From NCBI GenBank assembly GCA_942486035.1, contig CALNXK010000035.1, positions 2,292,501-2,356,500 on the forward strand: 64,000 nt of DNA. The letters are read 5' to 3'. This document shows positions 22,130 to 35,500 of this stretch, piece by piece (the stretch's first letter is position 1; each line of letters begins with the position of its first letter). The notes below the pieces were generated by a model, which did no database searches, was not told the origin of the DNA, and saw nothing but the letters and a program-made list of their open reading frames with translations. Both the position numbers and the translations under genes were made by a program. Origin of the DNA: Porites lobata. Taxonomy: Eukaryota > Cnidaria > Anthozoa > Scleractinia > Poritidae.

Positions 22130-22601
22130 TGATAATCGTGTCGAAGGTCGGTCACTAAGGTGTGCCCACGGTCAGTGCTACCTCGCGGTTGTTCGCGAAA
22201 GCACAGAAAATGGCGTCGAAGCCAATTTTAGACATGGGACGAATGGAACACCTTTTGAGTCACGATATTTTAGCTGGTTATATCACAATCAGAATAGTGC
22301 AATGGCAGTAAACAGACATGTGAGGAGAGGAGTTACAAGGATTTTAGGGAAACTGCCAAACATGGACAAAGTGCAAGTTGCTTTCTGACGGATCTTGGGT
22401 TGGATGTTAAGACTTCGTTGAAGAAAATCACATTTTTCCTATTATGGAGTGTTAAGTTGAATTTCAGGAAAGAAAGCTTCAAAGTGATCAAGTAAGACGG
22501 AAAAGGGGCGTAGACTCAGCCACCGATCAGCCGTTTATTTGAACCAAAGTGAGAAGGTTGTCAAAATAAGGAGCGTGACTTAAAGTGCAAAGAGAGTCAC
22601 G
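22130..22601 (+). promoter_or_regulatory. SCAP: Presumed SCAP promoter and 5' untranslated region
   Basis: This lies directly upstream of the SCAP ATG and is free of recognisable transposons, unlike its surroundings. It has moderate CpG content around 22185-22220 (CTCGCGG, TTCGCGAAA). The transcription start cannot be fixed by eye, and no TATA box or classical sterol-response element was seen. An in-frame TAA at 22581-22583 blocks any N-terminal extension of SCAP. Confidence 0.45.
22210..22311 (+). other. Possible upstream ORF in the SCAP leader
   Basis: An ATG in strong context (GAAAATGGCG) opens 33 codons and ends at TAA 22309-22311, 290 bp before the SCAP ATG. If the transcript starts upstream of 22210 this would be a uORF. 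It could also belong to another short transcript. Translation is not shown by the sequence. Confidence 0.3.
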
Positions 22602-22744
22602 ATGGAAACAGAAACTAAAGTAAAAGAAGACGGCGAGACTGGAAATGATTGGGCGTCTCGGTTGTGTTACGAACATGGACTCTTTTGCGCCACACATCCA
22701 AAATTAGTGTTTTTCTTTACAGCAGTGGTTATCTTCACTTGCAG
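22602..22744 (+). CDS. SCAP: SCAP exon 1: start codon and TM1
   Basis: ATG with A at -3 and G at +4, in-frame stop upstream at 22581. It encodes a short acidic N-terminus, then LCYEHGLFCATHPKLVFFF and the rest of TM1 (the HGLFCA block is the SCAP family start). It ends CAG|GTAAGC in phase 2. Confidence 0.93.
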
Positions 22745-25700
22745 GTAAGCAAGCAAACGTGTGTTTAGGTCTGTTATGGTAAAATAAAAATGTTCTTGCA
22801 TTGTACTTGTAAATCCTGTTTCCATCCCCTTAGGGCTTTGTAACATAAAATACAACACTGGCTGAGGTACGGTAAGGCTTGTGATTCGTTAACAAAGTAA
22901 TGAGTTATGGATGCCCCCAAACTCCCACCCCAGCCCCCCCCCACCACACACACACACATACACATACCTCACCCCTAATGTGGAAGTGAATTTTTAGGTA
23001 TACTGTAAGGAAAGCCATTGCCTTGCATTGCTACAGGATTGTTGTTGAAATGGGTATAACCTCCCTTTACGCAGTGTTCAATGCAGGCCGTGTTTTTGTG
23101 TCATGGATGCAGAATATTCTATTTTGACGCAAGATGCATTATTGTGGAGTCATACTGATGCAAAAAAAGTTCCCTCGGATCCTAGTACTTCCAAAGCAGC
23201 AGGCAATAATAAAAGTATATATTATGTGTGCTTATTAGCCTGAAATGAGTGCACAAAATGACTGTCATTTCAGACTACTTGCTTACGAGTAGTTTTTGTG
23301 CTCCATGCAATTTCGAGAGACTGGAGTGTACATTTCGATATTCTGCATAAGTTTCTTTGCTGATCGATTCATGCTTTGTTTGTTGACTTTGTCCTTTTGT
23401 TTTTGTTTCATCATAAAACAACAACAAAAGCTAAGTTCCTTTTTTACACGAAAAGAGAATGGCAAATGAACCTGAAAAGCATGAAGATGGGCTGGATAAG
23501 GATGGTAAAGCTTGAGAGGTCAGTTAGATAACTCATCCTCCAGAACTTCAAGAGCCTATTGGTGAAAGTTTGGATAGTGGCAGTTGTTCAAAGTTTCGAT
23601 ATCATAGTTTGACCTAGACCATTTTTGAAATGTGAAATGACCCAATTTAAAATACTCTGTGGGACATACCCTGTGTGACCCACTTTGACTAATTTCTAGA
23701 TTGAACACTATTGACGGTTAATATATAACCTTAGATGGATTATTAAATGGTTTTTAGTGAGATGTAACCTAGGGAAGGGAAAAATGTGGGAAGAGTGGGG
23801 TAATTTTAAATGCAGCATAAGCTAATAAAACAGATCCAAACAACAAATCAATTAAGCCAAATCATACTGCTATTGATTATTGCTCATTTTACTTCTATAC
23901 AAGGTTTTAGCCAGAAAGGTGCATGTCCAGCCATCCTATGGACACCCATTTTTGGAAGAAATACGAGGAAAATTCACGTAATCTCTTATAATTTTATGCC
24001 GGGGAAAGCATGCCTTCTGGATGGCCAGTTTTCAGTGTCTGGCTTAAAGCCTGCTTCTATAAGGTTGACAAATTGAGTACCATCAAACTTGAAATTTTTG
24101 GTGGCTTTGATTTGTATGAAATAAGGGACATGTGGTAAATTACTGTAGCTTGCGTAGCAGGTGCTTGGAATTAGTGGGCATAAGAAAGAATGTTGCATGT
24201 GAGGGGAGAGGGGGCACCTGCCTGAGAGGCCCATGAAGATCATTTCTACTTGCTTTTTGAGAGTGCAAAAATTTCCTACATGTAGTGGTTGAGAAGCTCC
24301 CATGCAAGGGGATAAGTGTTTGCGTCAGGCGAGAAAACTGTCAACCAAAGAAAACACAATATTGTTTACAAACATGTAGTACTTAATTGGACAAGGCAGT
24401 AAAGGTCTTATATTCAGGGCTTCTGATACAGTAGGTCGCAGAAATAATCGCGGGATTTTTAGGGACTAATTTGAGGAAAAATCGGCCGATTTCGCGGGAA
24501 TTTTTGGGGCAAACTTTGCCGAAAAGCAATTGGCAAAAAACGGCTGATTTTCAAGGTTATTTTTTAGGGCAAATTTCGCTTGAAATCGATCGGTTTTGTG
24601 CTTATCAGACCAGTGTCTTTGACGTTTTTCCAGCAGAGGTCATCATTTGCTCTTTCAACAACAATATGCTCCAGAAATGAACCAATGGCAAAGCCTTTAA
24701 CATCATCGCTAGTGCCCAGTTTTTTGCAATGTAATATACGGCTGGTAGTTTTGGTACATTGTTTGCACATTTTAGTGACGCAGTTTTAAGCTGAGATAAG
24801 TTTCAAATATGTTTTACAAACATGTATTCGATAAGGTTTCTACCGAATTTTGTAGCATTTTGTGTGTTTTTGTGAATTTCGCAGGATTTCACAGATTTAA
24901 CTTAATTTCATGGTTCTGTGACCGCGCGAAATATCAGAGGCCCTGTATATTACACCACTAAATGGTATCATCGAAGATCAGACCTTGAAGGTCACCACAA
25001 TCTGGTTCAATGGGACTATGTGGCTGTAATCTAAAAGAAAATTTGGAGTGTTCAAGCGGTACTCACAAAGGAACAATTTGATATCAGATTTGCATTAGCA
25101 GAAGCGGCGGGGGGGTATTAGGGTCTTTGAGAATCTAGAGAAGAAATAAAACATTACCTAAACAATGGAATGTAGCAAAATAAAAACCTTCAAGAAAAGA
25201 ATTACATTCCCCAATTTGTACTTGTAATTACAAGTTCAGAAACAACTCTGAAAAATTTCTTCTACTTAATGCCTCAATTACTTGTACAACCAAGAGGGCA
25301 GATTCATTTTTTTACATTTAGATATTTTAAGTAAACTTTTACAAGTAATCAGATATTATTATTAATAATCATATTTGTAAATATCTAGTATTTTTATAGT
25401 ATGATTTGAAATTAGTCTCATAAATTTTTGAGCTCACCAATTCAGTATTAATTTTACTGCAACGAGTTTTAATAAACTTACTTATATAATTTCCAAAACC
25501 TCAATCTCAATGTGATCCATTTTCAACATGTGGAAAAAGTTTTACAGACCACAGTATAATGGTCATACTGAACCAGGATTTATTGTCTAGTCTCATATTG
25601 TGAGAAACTTCCCAAAAACTCCTTGAATCCTAATAGACCAGTGTGGGGGACAAAAAAACTACCCTTTAGGTCTAAAAACCTCCATCAAAAAATCCAGAAA

Positions 25701-27047
25701 TTGCCTTATATCAGTTTTTGAGAACAGTAACCTGACCAGTACATGTGACCCATAATTTATAATTTTATGGTCTAACATGACTGCTCAGAGGAAACCTTAC
25801 TAATAGTATACTTTGAACAGCAGTTATTCATAGGCAGGGTAAAAAACTCACACTGTATCACCTCATTTACCTAACTACCAGGCAAATATACCCATTGTTT
25901 ACACCATATGTAAATTAGCTGATCACATGTCTAAAATTAAATGACGCACTAAATGAAAAAAGGCATCGTCTTTTTTGCTGAAAACTGAAAACAAACTAAT
26001 AATAATAGGAAAAATGGTGCAATTGACGAAACCGGAAAAACAACTTAGAAATAGCCAAAACTGCAATTTAAACTAGATCCCAATTCCCCCCCTCCTCCCC
26101 CCCCCCTCCTCCATGTAATGCCCCCGCAGTAGTTGTTATGAAGTATCTTTTTTCTTTTCCATCAGTGCACCTCTGTTCTCAGTACCACTGTTTGGAGGCT
26201 CAGCTGCTGTTGAATGGATCACACTTAGTTCATCTGGGGTGTTTGTCTCTAATAGCTATGGCAAAATACCCCTTATCCTACAGGGAAATGACAGCACTAT
26301 GCCAAGATGGGTAAGATAATTAGCAATGTTTGGATGAGGGTGAGTTTGATCTACATAATACTTAAGGTCATACAAAAGCCCAATCCAATAATTTGTTATT
26401 ATTCATTCAAAATAATTTTCATTTAAAAAGTAAAACACACTTACCTTGATCAATGTTAAGTTCCAGTTTTCATTTGTCTGTTCCTTGGGAAATTTAGCAC
26501 ATAAAGGGGTGTCTGCAGGGTGGTAGATATTCTTCAAATAGCAGTTGTCATACGTCGAGTTGCATTTTTCCTGCTCTTCATTCTTCTTTGTAAGACCAAG
26601 TTTGGTTCTTGATATCTTCTTTGCAAAAGGTGAGGAATTTTCTGCCAATTTGTCCAGCTCTACTAATAAAAACAACTGAGTTAATGCACCCGCATCCCAA
26701 GGACTTCTTGGTAGCCATCCCTTTTTGTGGTGATCTCCTGTAACACTGATGGCATTTTAGTGGATATCACAAATTTCTTGCTATTATTTGGTCAATGCTA
26801 GTTGGTTATGAAGAATTGGCCAGTGAAGCTGTCTCAGCCAATAATAAACAGGTTTCTAAAATAATATTTTGAATCAAAAGTGAAGAATAACAGTGGCAGT
26901 AAAATATTGTTAAGTTGTTGCATCAACAACTTGACATGCTATTTGGCATTTCCCAAGGGTCTGAATTAGGACCTCTTCTCTTCAACCTGTATGTCAGCAA
27001 CCCACAAAGGGACTTAAGCTGTGAATAAACCGTTCTTGTTGTTGTTG

Positions 27048-27084
<37 letters not shown>

Positions 27085-29466
27085 GTACAATTGGTGACAA
27101 AATTGAGGAGACATTGTTCTCAGATGGAGTAACTTGGGAGAACAATTAGCAATCCTCGTCCCTCCTACACCTCCACCCAAAGTTAGAGTGTTTGTTATTT
27201 TCTACAGGAAGCTCGAACAGTAGCACAAAATCGCATGGAGGGAGTAGGGGAGGGAAAGCTTTATTTCCCTTTTTTAAGTTTCTCTGATTGTAGCTCAAAA
27301 TTTAAATCAGAACAGACTAATGAGTGTTACATTATCACCCTATCAGTGATGCTTTAGCCTTATGTTTGAAAAAGTTTTCAAGTTCAAAACTCAACAAGTT
27401 TACTTTATTTACCCATTCCTTCATCAGCTGAAACTTGGAAAATTGTTACAAAGGTGTGTCATTTTTTTTTCACTTAAGGTGACATTTTAAGCGGGAAAAA
27501 TCTGTATATTTTTGGAAAGCATCTTTTTGCAAAACAAGAATTGATTACGCATGCAAGACTTCGTGTATAAGACTTGGCGACTAGTAAGAATAACTGTTTT
27601 AATCAGGACTGTAACAAAGAGTTTGCGTTTTTTCTTGGGAGGTTTATTTTATAAAAGCAATAGAAAACTTTTTTCCTTCGTTTGCATATCCTGATATAAA
27701 CACTCGAGGGACTGGGAGAATTCTTGACAGTTATGCAAACCCTCGACTTCGTCTCAGGTTTGCATAACTGTCTCGAATTCTCCCAACCCCTCTTGTGTTT
27801 ATATCAGGCTATGCAAACACGGAAAACGTTTTCTATTGCTTAAATATTCACACCAACAATAATATTGGTTGTGTATTTTCAGTTTGTAGGTGACCCAGTC
27901 CTTTATATACAACAGTTTATTGTCTTTGCACATGTAAGTCCCTGGCGACCACATCTTCAGAATAACATGGTTATGAAGGAAGCATTAAAACCAGCATTTC
28001 GAATAACAAATGTTATTGAGGATTTTCAGTTTTCTTATGGGTATGTAATTTGTAAAATTTTTTGTGTTGGTACATTTACATGCAATTTATCAGGTAAAAT
28101 TTTTGTGAGGTGTTTTTATGGTGATTCTCCCCACCCATCTGCAGGACTGTCAATCTGAAATGGTTGTCCTTACAACCCTAGCCTTTCTTTGCATGTCTTC
28201 TTGTGTAGTTTTTCTTTAGATGGAAGGGGAATCATACAATGCCTATGGACCAGCTGTGTTGCAAATGTGTCTCTAATTTGATTATCTAAAGGTTTTCAGT
28301 TTGTACCATCGATCCAACATGTTGTGTCCTATTACCAATTCAAATGATCTGCAAAAGTTATTTGGGAAATTGCAGAATGGGAGAAGCCTTACCAGAACTA
28401 AGAAAAGGATCAGTTTCCAAAGATGTTTGCCTCTGAGTGTATATCTGCCTCCTCCCAAAAACAATGAAGAGAGACATCTTTTTCAGATGTACTCCGAGGT
28501 TTCAAAACTGTCATCCACACTGAAACAGTTACTCACTGTTTAGTAGCTAAGATCTATCAGCCATTCAGTAATGAATAAATGAAGCACGTTTTTGAATGCT
28601 GTACTTGCATAAAACCATCTGTGCAAAATTTGGATCACCAGTAGTTTTTAAGAGGTCTCATTAATTTGCAATGTGTTTGGTTAACAGGCACAATTCTGTG
28701 AATTTAAGTGATGTTTGTTTGCAAGTAATGTCAGCTCCAGGTTTGAGAATCAAAGATCGGAGATACCTTCCTTCAACAGGATGCCTTCTGCTCTCACCAG
28801 CCAACCTTTGGAACAGAAGCAGAGAAAGGTGAATAGATATGACTGAGCTAGCTGACATTGATGTAATGTTGCAAGTCAGAATAATTATCCCCTTTGCTGT
28901 ATAACTTTTTAAAAAAATATTTTTTGTAATTTAATTGTTATGTTAGGTTTGATGAAGATCCTTCAGTGTTGGATGATCTGTATTTAGGTCACAGAGGACA
29001 AGCAGTTCTTAAAGGTACATATATGATGTATTTCATCACCTAAAGAACATCAATTCACTGAGGTGCAATGACAGTCAGTCACCGGACAATGCCCAACTAT
29101 AGGTGGAACACTGTACATGATTAAATCTGTCATTTAACTGATAGAAATTGATGTCTCGACTCCAGATGAGTAAATCTACCCTGAGCTCATGTGAATAATA
29201 AATTCTTCGTATTGTGAAACCCCACCTTAAGGCTACCTCGTTAATATGGTCACCTCATTATTACGGCCACTTTTTTTGCCCACCTGGCAAAACAGCTTTA
29301 CATTTTCTTTTAAAAAACCCTCATTAATACAGAAATCCATTAATGCGGGCAAATCTTTTTGGCCCATTGGTGATCGACCGTATTAATGGGGTTTCACTGT
29401 ACATGATGTACAACCAATTATTGCTACAGTAAATAGTATAGCAGCAATCAGTGTAATAATAATAAC

Positions 29467-29505
<39 letters not shown>

Positions 29506-32500
29506 AAGTCTTATTTACATGTCAGGATATTTAGCTTACAAGCTAATCGGGAACACAACAAAACCAAACACAGAAATATGATGCTTTTAAAAGATGATAA
29601 ATACAGTGGTGTAACTTAGATCAATAAAATGTATGATAAGAATGTATTTGTATATATAAGAATACAAGCACTAAAAATAAATTTAATAAGAGTGGGATAA
29701 ATAGCAATTCTACTACGGCTAAATGTTGTTAAAGATTTTCAAGATATTTCCAATTTCTTTCAGAAGGTTAGCCCATAGGTAAATGGTCCAAAATATCTGA
29801 TCGAATGTTTACCATATCTAATAGTTTGAAATTCGAGATATTATTCTCAGTTCTTAAATTGTACTTGAGGAACAAATATGTCACTCAAATATGTAGGTAA
29901 AAGATCAATATGATATTTGAAATATCTTTCAGTCGCCTGTTATGAAGTGTTCTGAGATTTTTGTTTCTTTAACATTTTATCACAAGTAAACGAATTACTA
30001 TTGAACACAATACTGAGTGCTCTTTCCTGAAACTTTTCTAATTTTCTCTCATCTGATTTCCTACAAAAGTGCCATATAGTCTAACAGTATGTTAAGTTAG
30101 AGTATGGTAGCCTCAGGTTGGCTCAGTAATTGTGAGAGTGCCGGTCTGCTGAGCAGGAGGTCACAGATTCGAACCCCGGCCAGACCAGCGCTTAGGGTCT
30201 TTAAATAACTGACAAGAAAGTACTGCCTTTGTAATGACATCTGCAAATGGTTAGACTATCTAGTCTTCTTGAATAAGGACAAGAAGCTATAGATCCCATC
30301 TCACAGCACTTACATGTATCTAAAGTTCTTGTGCATGCAGGGACATAAAAGAACCCACACCACTGTTCGAAAAGAGTAGGGGACGTAGACCCCGGTGTTG
30401 TGGTCAACCTTCACACATCACATCATTCACATCATGGGTTGGGTGGGTACTGTAGGCACATAAATGGACTGAGAGTGGCTGCCAGTGGCGCCTTTGTATG
30501 TTGATGTCCGAGCGTACTGTTCACATGTTGAAATGTATTGTAAAAGGGTGTACGTCTGTTGTCCTCTCATCCACGACTCTTCATTCGTACATTCATTCTC
30601 ATATATATGTGTAATTTAGCATTTATAGGAATCACATTTTTAAACCTCGACAAAACAGCTATTTTGCTACCACATGTAGCTTTTTTACAGATAGATTGAA
30701 TATGTGAAGTAAAATTCAGTTCATTGTCTATTTCTAATCCTCGTAATTTCAGTTCGACTGAAGGTAGAATGTTCTTGCCATCGATGTTAGTTTGTATTTC
30801 CTCAATGCACTCAGGAAGTGTCATTATCTTGAAATTGTCTTTATTCTCCAGAAGAGCATTGCTCTCATACCATTGTGTGACTGTATAGCCATTTTTAAGT
30901 CCTCTTTCAGATGTTTGGTGTCTTTTCCAGTGGTGTACAGTTGGTGGTCATCGACATACACCAGGAGCTTAATTTGATATTCTTGAGAAGAAAAGTTAGG
31001 TCACTTTGATAGACATTCCATAATAATGGACCAAAACTTGAACCCTGAGGACATCCCCTCATCGTCTCTTTCCATTCGTTGACAACTGAATCAATCCTCA
31101 CTCTGTTTTTCCTGTTAGTTGGGTATGATTTGATTAGTTGGATAGAGTGCTCAGAAAAGCCTTAGCAAGATAACTTCTGGAGCAGAATCTTGTGGTTCAG
31201 TGAGTCAAACGCCTTTGACATGTCCGTAACACAGAGAGCTACCTTCTCTTTCTTGTCCAAAGCCACTTTCCAATCTTCTATTAACTTCAAAAGAGATGTT
31301 TTGCATCCACTTCATTTCCTGTAGGCACTTAGACACGATCGATCATAGCATTTTGTCGTAGTGATCTGTTTTTTGCTTAGTAAGTACATGTAGTTTTTCA
31401 AATATTTTGTTCAGCGCATTTAATACAGTTATTGGCCTGTAGTTTCTAACATTGTTGGGCTCTCAATATCAGTCTTTAAAGATTGTCATACATTCACCTT
31501 TCCTCCATTCTGTTGGCCATTTTTTCTCCATTTGAAATACAACAGTTGTATATCTGTAGGTGTGTCACAGGTTGTGATATCCCAGTGGCTGCAAGATTTA
31601 TAAACTTAGGCTGAATTCTGTCCCAGCTGGTTGCCTTTTTGCTGTTAATCTCTTGCAGGGTTTCTCCACTTCTGCCTTTTGAAGACGTACAGTGTCGAAC
31701 ATCTGCTTGTCCTTATACTCTTTATGGTTGCCCTCGTTCCTTGGTCCAAATCCGTTAAACCATTGCTACTACGACTCCTTGTTAACTGGTCTGCTATAGT
31801 TGAAAAATATTCAGCCATAATTTTATCAGCAACAATAGTTTGATTCAATTCCATTGTGTTGTTGAGTTATTTTCAAAATAGCTCATATGTCATCAAGCAG
31901 GTACAAAAGTCGGACCGGATCAACTCGGACCGCCAGTCCGGGTCGGATCAACTCGGATCGACTCGGACCAACTCAGATCGAATGAAAAAATAAAAATAAA
32001 ATAAAATTGGACTCGGATCATCTCGGAGCAATCAAAAAAATTAAATTAAATCAGCAAAACTGAAAGTTTAACCCATTTGGAGGGTAAAAAAAGGCCAGAT
32101 CATCCTTTTTTCTCCGTGGCTTTAAGGTGCCATTTTGTTTTACTAGTGCCAGTTCCTCTCGGATCATGTTATAAGCTCGTGGTTGTGGTTGGACAGTAAA
32201 GAAATGATAGTTTCAGTCGCCTAGAATGTATATATTTTCTTATTTATTAGACTACTGAATTATTTATGAGAAAATCATCAAAAGCCTTGTCTGTTGATCG
32301 CATTTAGATAGTTACCGAAGAGTGTTTGTTTGTTTGTTCCTGTTTGTTTTTTTTTTTTCTGCAGGACTTCTGAAACTTAATTTTAATGATACACTAGTGA
32401 GCAGCACACACACATTTCCAGTGAACAATTTCAACTTGGAAGGAGGAGAAACCATGCTCGCCCAGGACAAAGGAAATTTCCATGCCAACGGCAAGAATCG

Positions 32501-35500
32501 AACTCGCGACCTTCCGGTTCAGTGGTTGGAACGTCCGATTTTCATGTAGTATTCGGAGGGTCGTGAGTTCAATTCTCGCCTTGGGTACGAAAATTTTCTT
32601 TGTCCCGGGCGAGCATGGTTTCCCCTCCTTCCAAGCCGAAAATGTTCACTGGAAGTGTATGTGTGCTCCTCACTAGTGTATCATTAAAATTAGCAAAAAT
32701 AAATTTTTTTTTATGCAACCACGAGTTCGTGAGAAAAAAACAAAATGGCGGGTGAAAGTTGAGAGATACCGACTGATTTTATTTTTCTTTTTATAATCCG
32801 AGTTGTTTTTTTTTTATGATCCGAGTCCAGTTTTATTCGATGTTTATTTTTTTATTCGATCCGAGTTGGTCCGAGTCGATCCGAGTTGATCCGACCCGGA
32901 CTGGCGGTCCGAGTTGATCCGGTCCGACTTTTGTACCTGCCTTATGTCATCAGTGGTTTGAGCGTATGTATCTTTGTGCTTTTGTTGCTTTGTATGTTTG
33001 GATGTTTCTTGCAGGGGCCAATAAGGTTAAAGGTACTAGAGTTGATGTATAGGAACCAATGAGATTTTGTCATCTAACCGTTAATGACATCACTTAAGGT
33101 TAAACAAGGGCACTTAGAGACCATCGTCTTGATTCTTCACAATTTTTACATCTTTTATTATGGCTAAAAGTGTTTTGAAGCATAACATTGAAATATTTTC
33201 ATGATTCAAATGCTGATCAGTACGGTGATGCTTCTATTGATGGGCCCGTATTTTAGTGTGGGTGCTGCTTCAAGGTATTTGACCTAATTCGGCTATTACA
33301 AATGGTACAACGCACGTATTTCGTTATTTATGAGTTCTGTTTCACCTGTTCCAAGGCATAGTATAAAAAATCATATGTTTTTCAAAGTTCTTCCAATGAA
33401 ACCATGATTGAAATTTAGATATGGACTTTAATTCGGAGGTTTGAGGCTTATAATATTGTTGTCTTAGAAGTTTGAAAGGCAAGTATTGTTAATGCTGTAA
33501 ACAAGCTTTAATTATTCTCTCGCTTACAAAGTTCAACAGACCTTTTGTGTACTGGCAAAAAAAACATGAATTAGGTGAAGAACATGACACATGCTTGCTG
33601 CTTATTAAGAGTTGTTATTATTCATTCAAAATATTTCCCCAATTCTGATTGGCTAAAAGCACATGCATAATTCACCATAACCTGATCAGTTACTGATGAC
33701 CAAATTTGGAAGAACTTTGTGTTTAACGAGGAAATGACGTCAAAAATGCAGCCTTTTGCGGGTTAATGCACTGTTAACCGAGAAGACCTGGGGACAAGAT
33801 TGATTTGTTTTTGTTGGAAAAACTAAAATGGTGGACACTTCACTCGTTTCAAGAGTAAGAACTACAGCTGGAACTAGGCGAAATAATAGCTAAAAACATA
33901 GCAAAAACAGCAAGAAGACAACTCAGAGGGCAACATTTGCTATTTGGAGAATATTTGCGGAGCTGGACAAACCTAAACGTGTTATACCCTCCTCAATCTC
34001 CATAATTCTTCATAAGATACTCAGCCTCACTCATTAATTGTTAATTATAGTTATGGAAACGTGTGTTTTATTTTATTAGTAAAGATGCATAACTTAAGTC
34101 GAAATGGTAGCGGTCAGGGAATTAAATTAGAAGCAGCTTAGTAGTTGACTAAATAATTACATATTGTTGTATTGAGTGGAATAACATGATATGAGTAGAA
34201 ATATATTTAGGCGGTTTGATAATTTTCTTGGAGGGAAAGAAATGTTAGGCTATCAACCTTAACGTTACATGAAGCATACCGGTAATTTGATTGCAAATAT
34301 TGTAAAGCTGAGGTGATTTCTTAAAATCGTTTGAGCAAATTTTCTAGTAAACAATTTACCATATTTTACATACGAATTGTAAAAGGCCCGAGTCCAACAC
34401 CTTCACGTGCAAATTGTGTGCATGAGTAATATCATATTTTTTATAATCCCGTTTACTGGATTACTCTGTGATGACTCGAGTTCCCTCACATACGAACCAC
34501 GAAAGTCCAACACTTTCACGTACAAACTCATACAGACTGGGTCAGATCTCAGTTTATTAGATATTTCTTTTCAGTACTTCTTAATCGTTCTAGGACTGGT
34601 GGCGATGTTTCTGTATTTGGTCTTCAATCTCCAGTTATCCTCCATTTTGTTTTTGGTGTATTGTTTTGCATATTTACTCTTTTCGCTTATTGCATTCCTC
34701 CATTGTTTTCATAGTAATAATAGTAACTTGAAGGTATGAGGAAGTTAGTTAGTTTTAAAACCAGTGCCTTATTTGGTCTTCAATCTCCAATTATCCTCTG
34801 TTTTGTTTTTGGTGTACTGTTTTGCATATTTACGCTTTTCTTTTATTGCATTCCTCCACCTTAGCTGTTCTGTCGTGTATGGCATGTCTTTCTCTTTGAA
34901 CCTCATTATTTTAATTGACAGTCTATTACATCTTTAAACAAACGTTTTCAATAATTATATTGCGCATCATTTTCAGTGAAAATATCCGAGACATGTCATG
35001 GAGCTGTATTCAGATCATTGTTAAATGCTTCTGTGTTGGGGTGTTTCCTGAATGATGTTATTTTAGACTTATGGTGACCACATTTCTCTCCCATTAAACC
35101 GTATTTCATGTGATGATCACTTATTTCTTGGTTAAATACTCCACATTACCTGCAAATCCAGCATCTACCATGCACAAATTTGTTAAAGAGGCATTATGAG
35201 TACTTGATGGAGTCCTACTCCAACTACATTTTGTTTTGTTGGACCAAAATAGTTTCTTGGATAGAAATATGTTCTTGGAAGGAATAAACTTATTGACAGT
35301 AACTAATACATCTCAAGTCATAAAGATAATTGAAATTCAGACACATCAAATATTTGTGTAAAATCAAGGAAGGGACTATAATGGAAAACCTGATGCTAGG
35401 CCTGAATAAGGATAATTTATTATTACATTAAAAATAATATTAAAATTATGTTTGTGGCTTGGGATCATAAGATTCATAGGGCCATTAAGAGGCAATTTTA

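Noticed and set aside
30118..30190. tRNA gene candidate with A and B boxes
   Set aside because: The acceptor stem does not pair and a long SINE body follows; called as a SINE head.
32362..32550. Possible SCAP exon after CTGCAG in intron 5 (GLLKLNFND-like)
   Set aside because: It lies inside the foldback element, and the same sequence is present at 63890-64000. Exon 5 joins exon 6 in phase without it.
32489..32585. tRNA-like T-arm sequences
   Set aside because: They are parts of the palindromic foldback arms, lack a complete cloverleaf and are mirrored on both arms, so this is not a tRNA gene.
34407..34739. 110-codon plus-strand ORF with hydrophobic composition
   Set aside because: Antisense to LINE linker coding sequence that is duplicated locally; no start or splice support.
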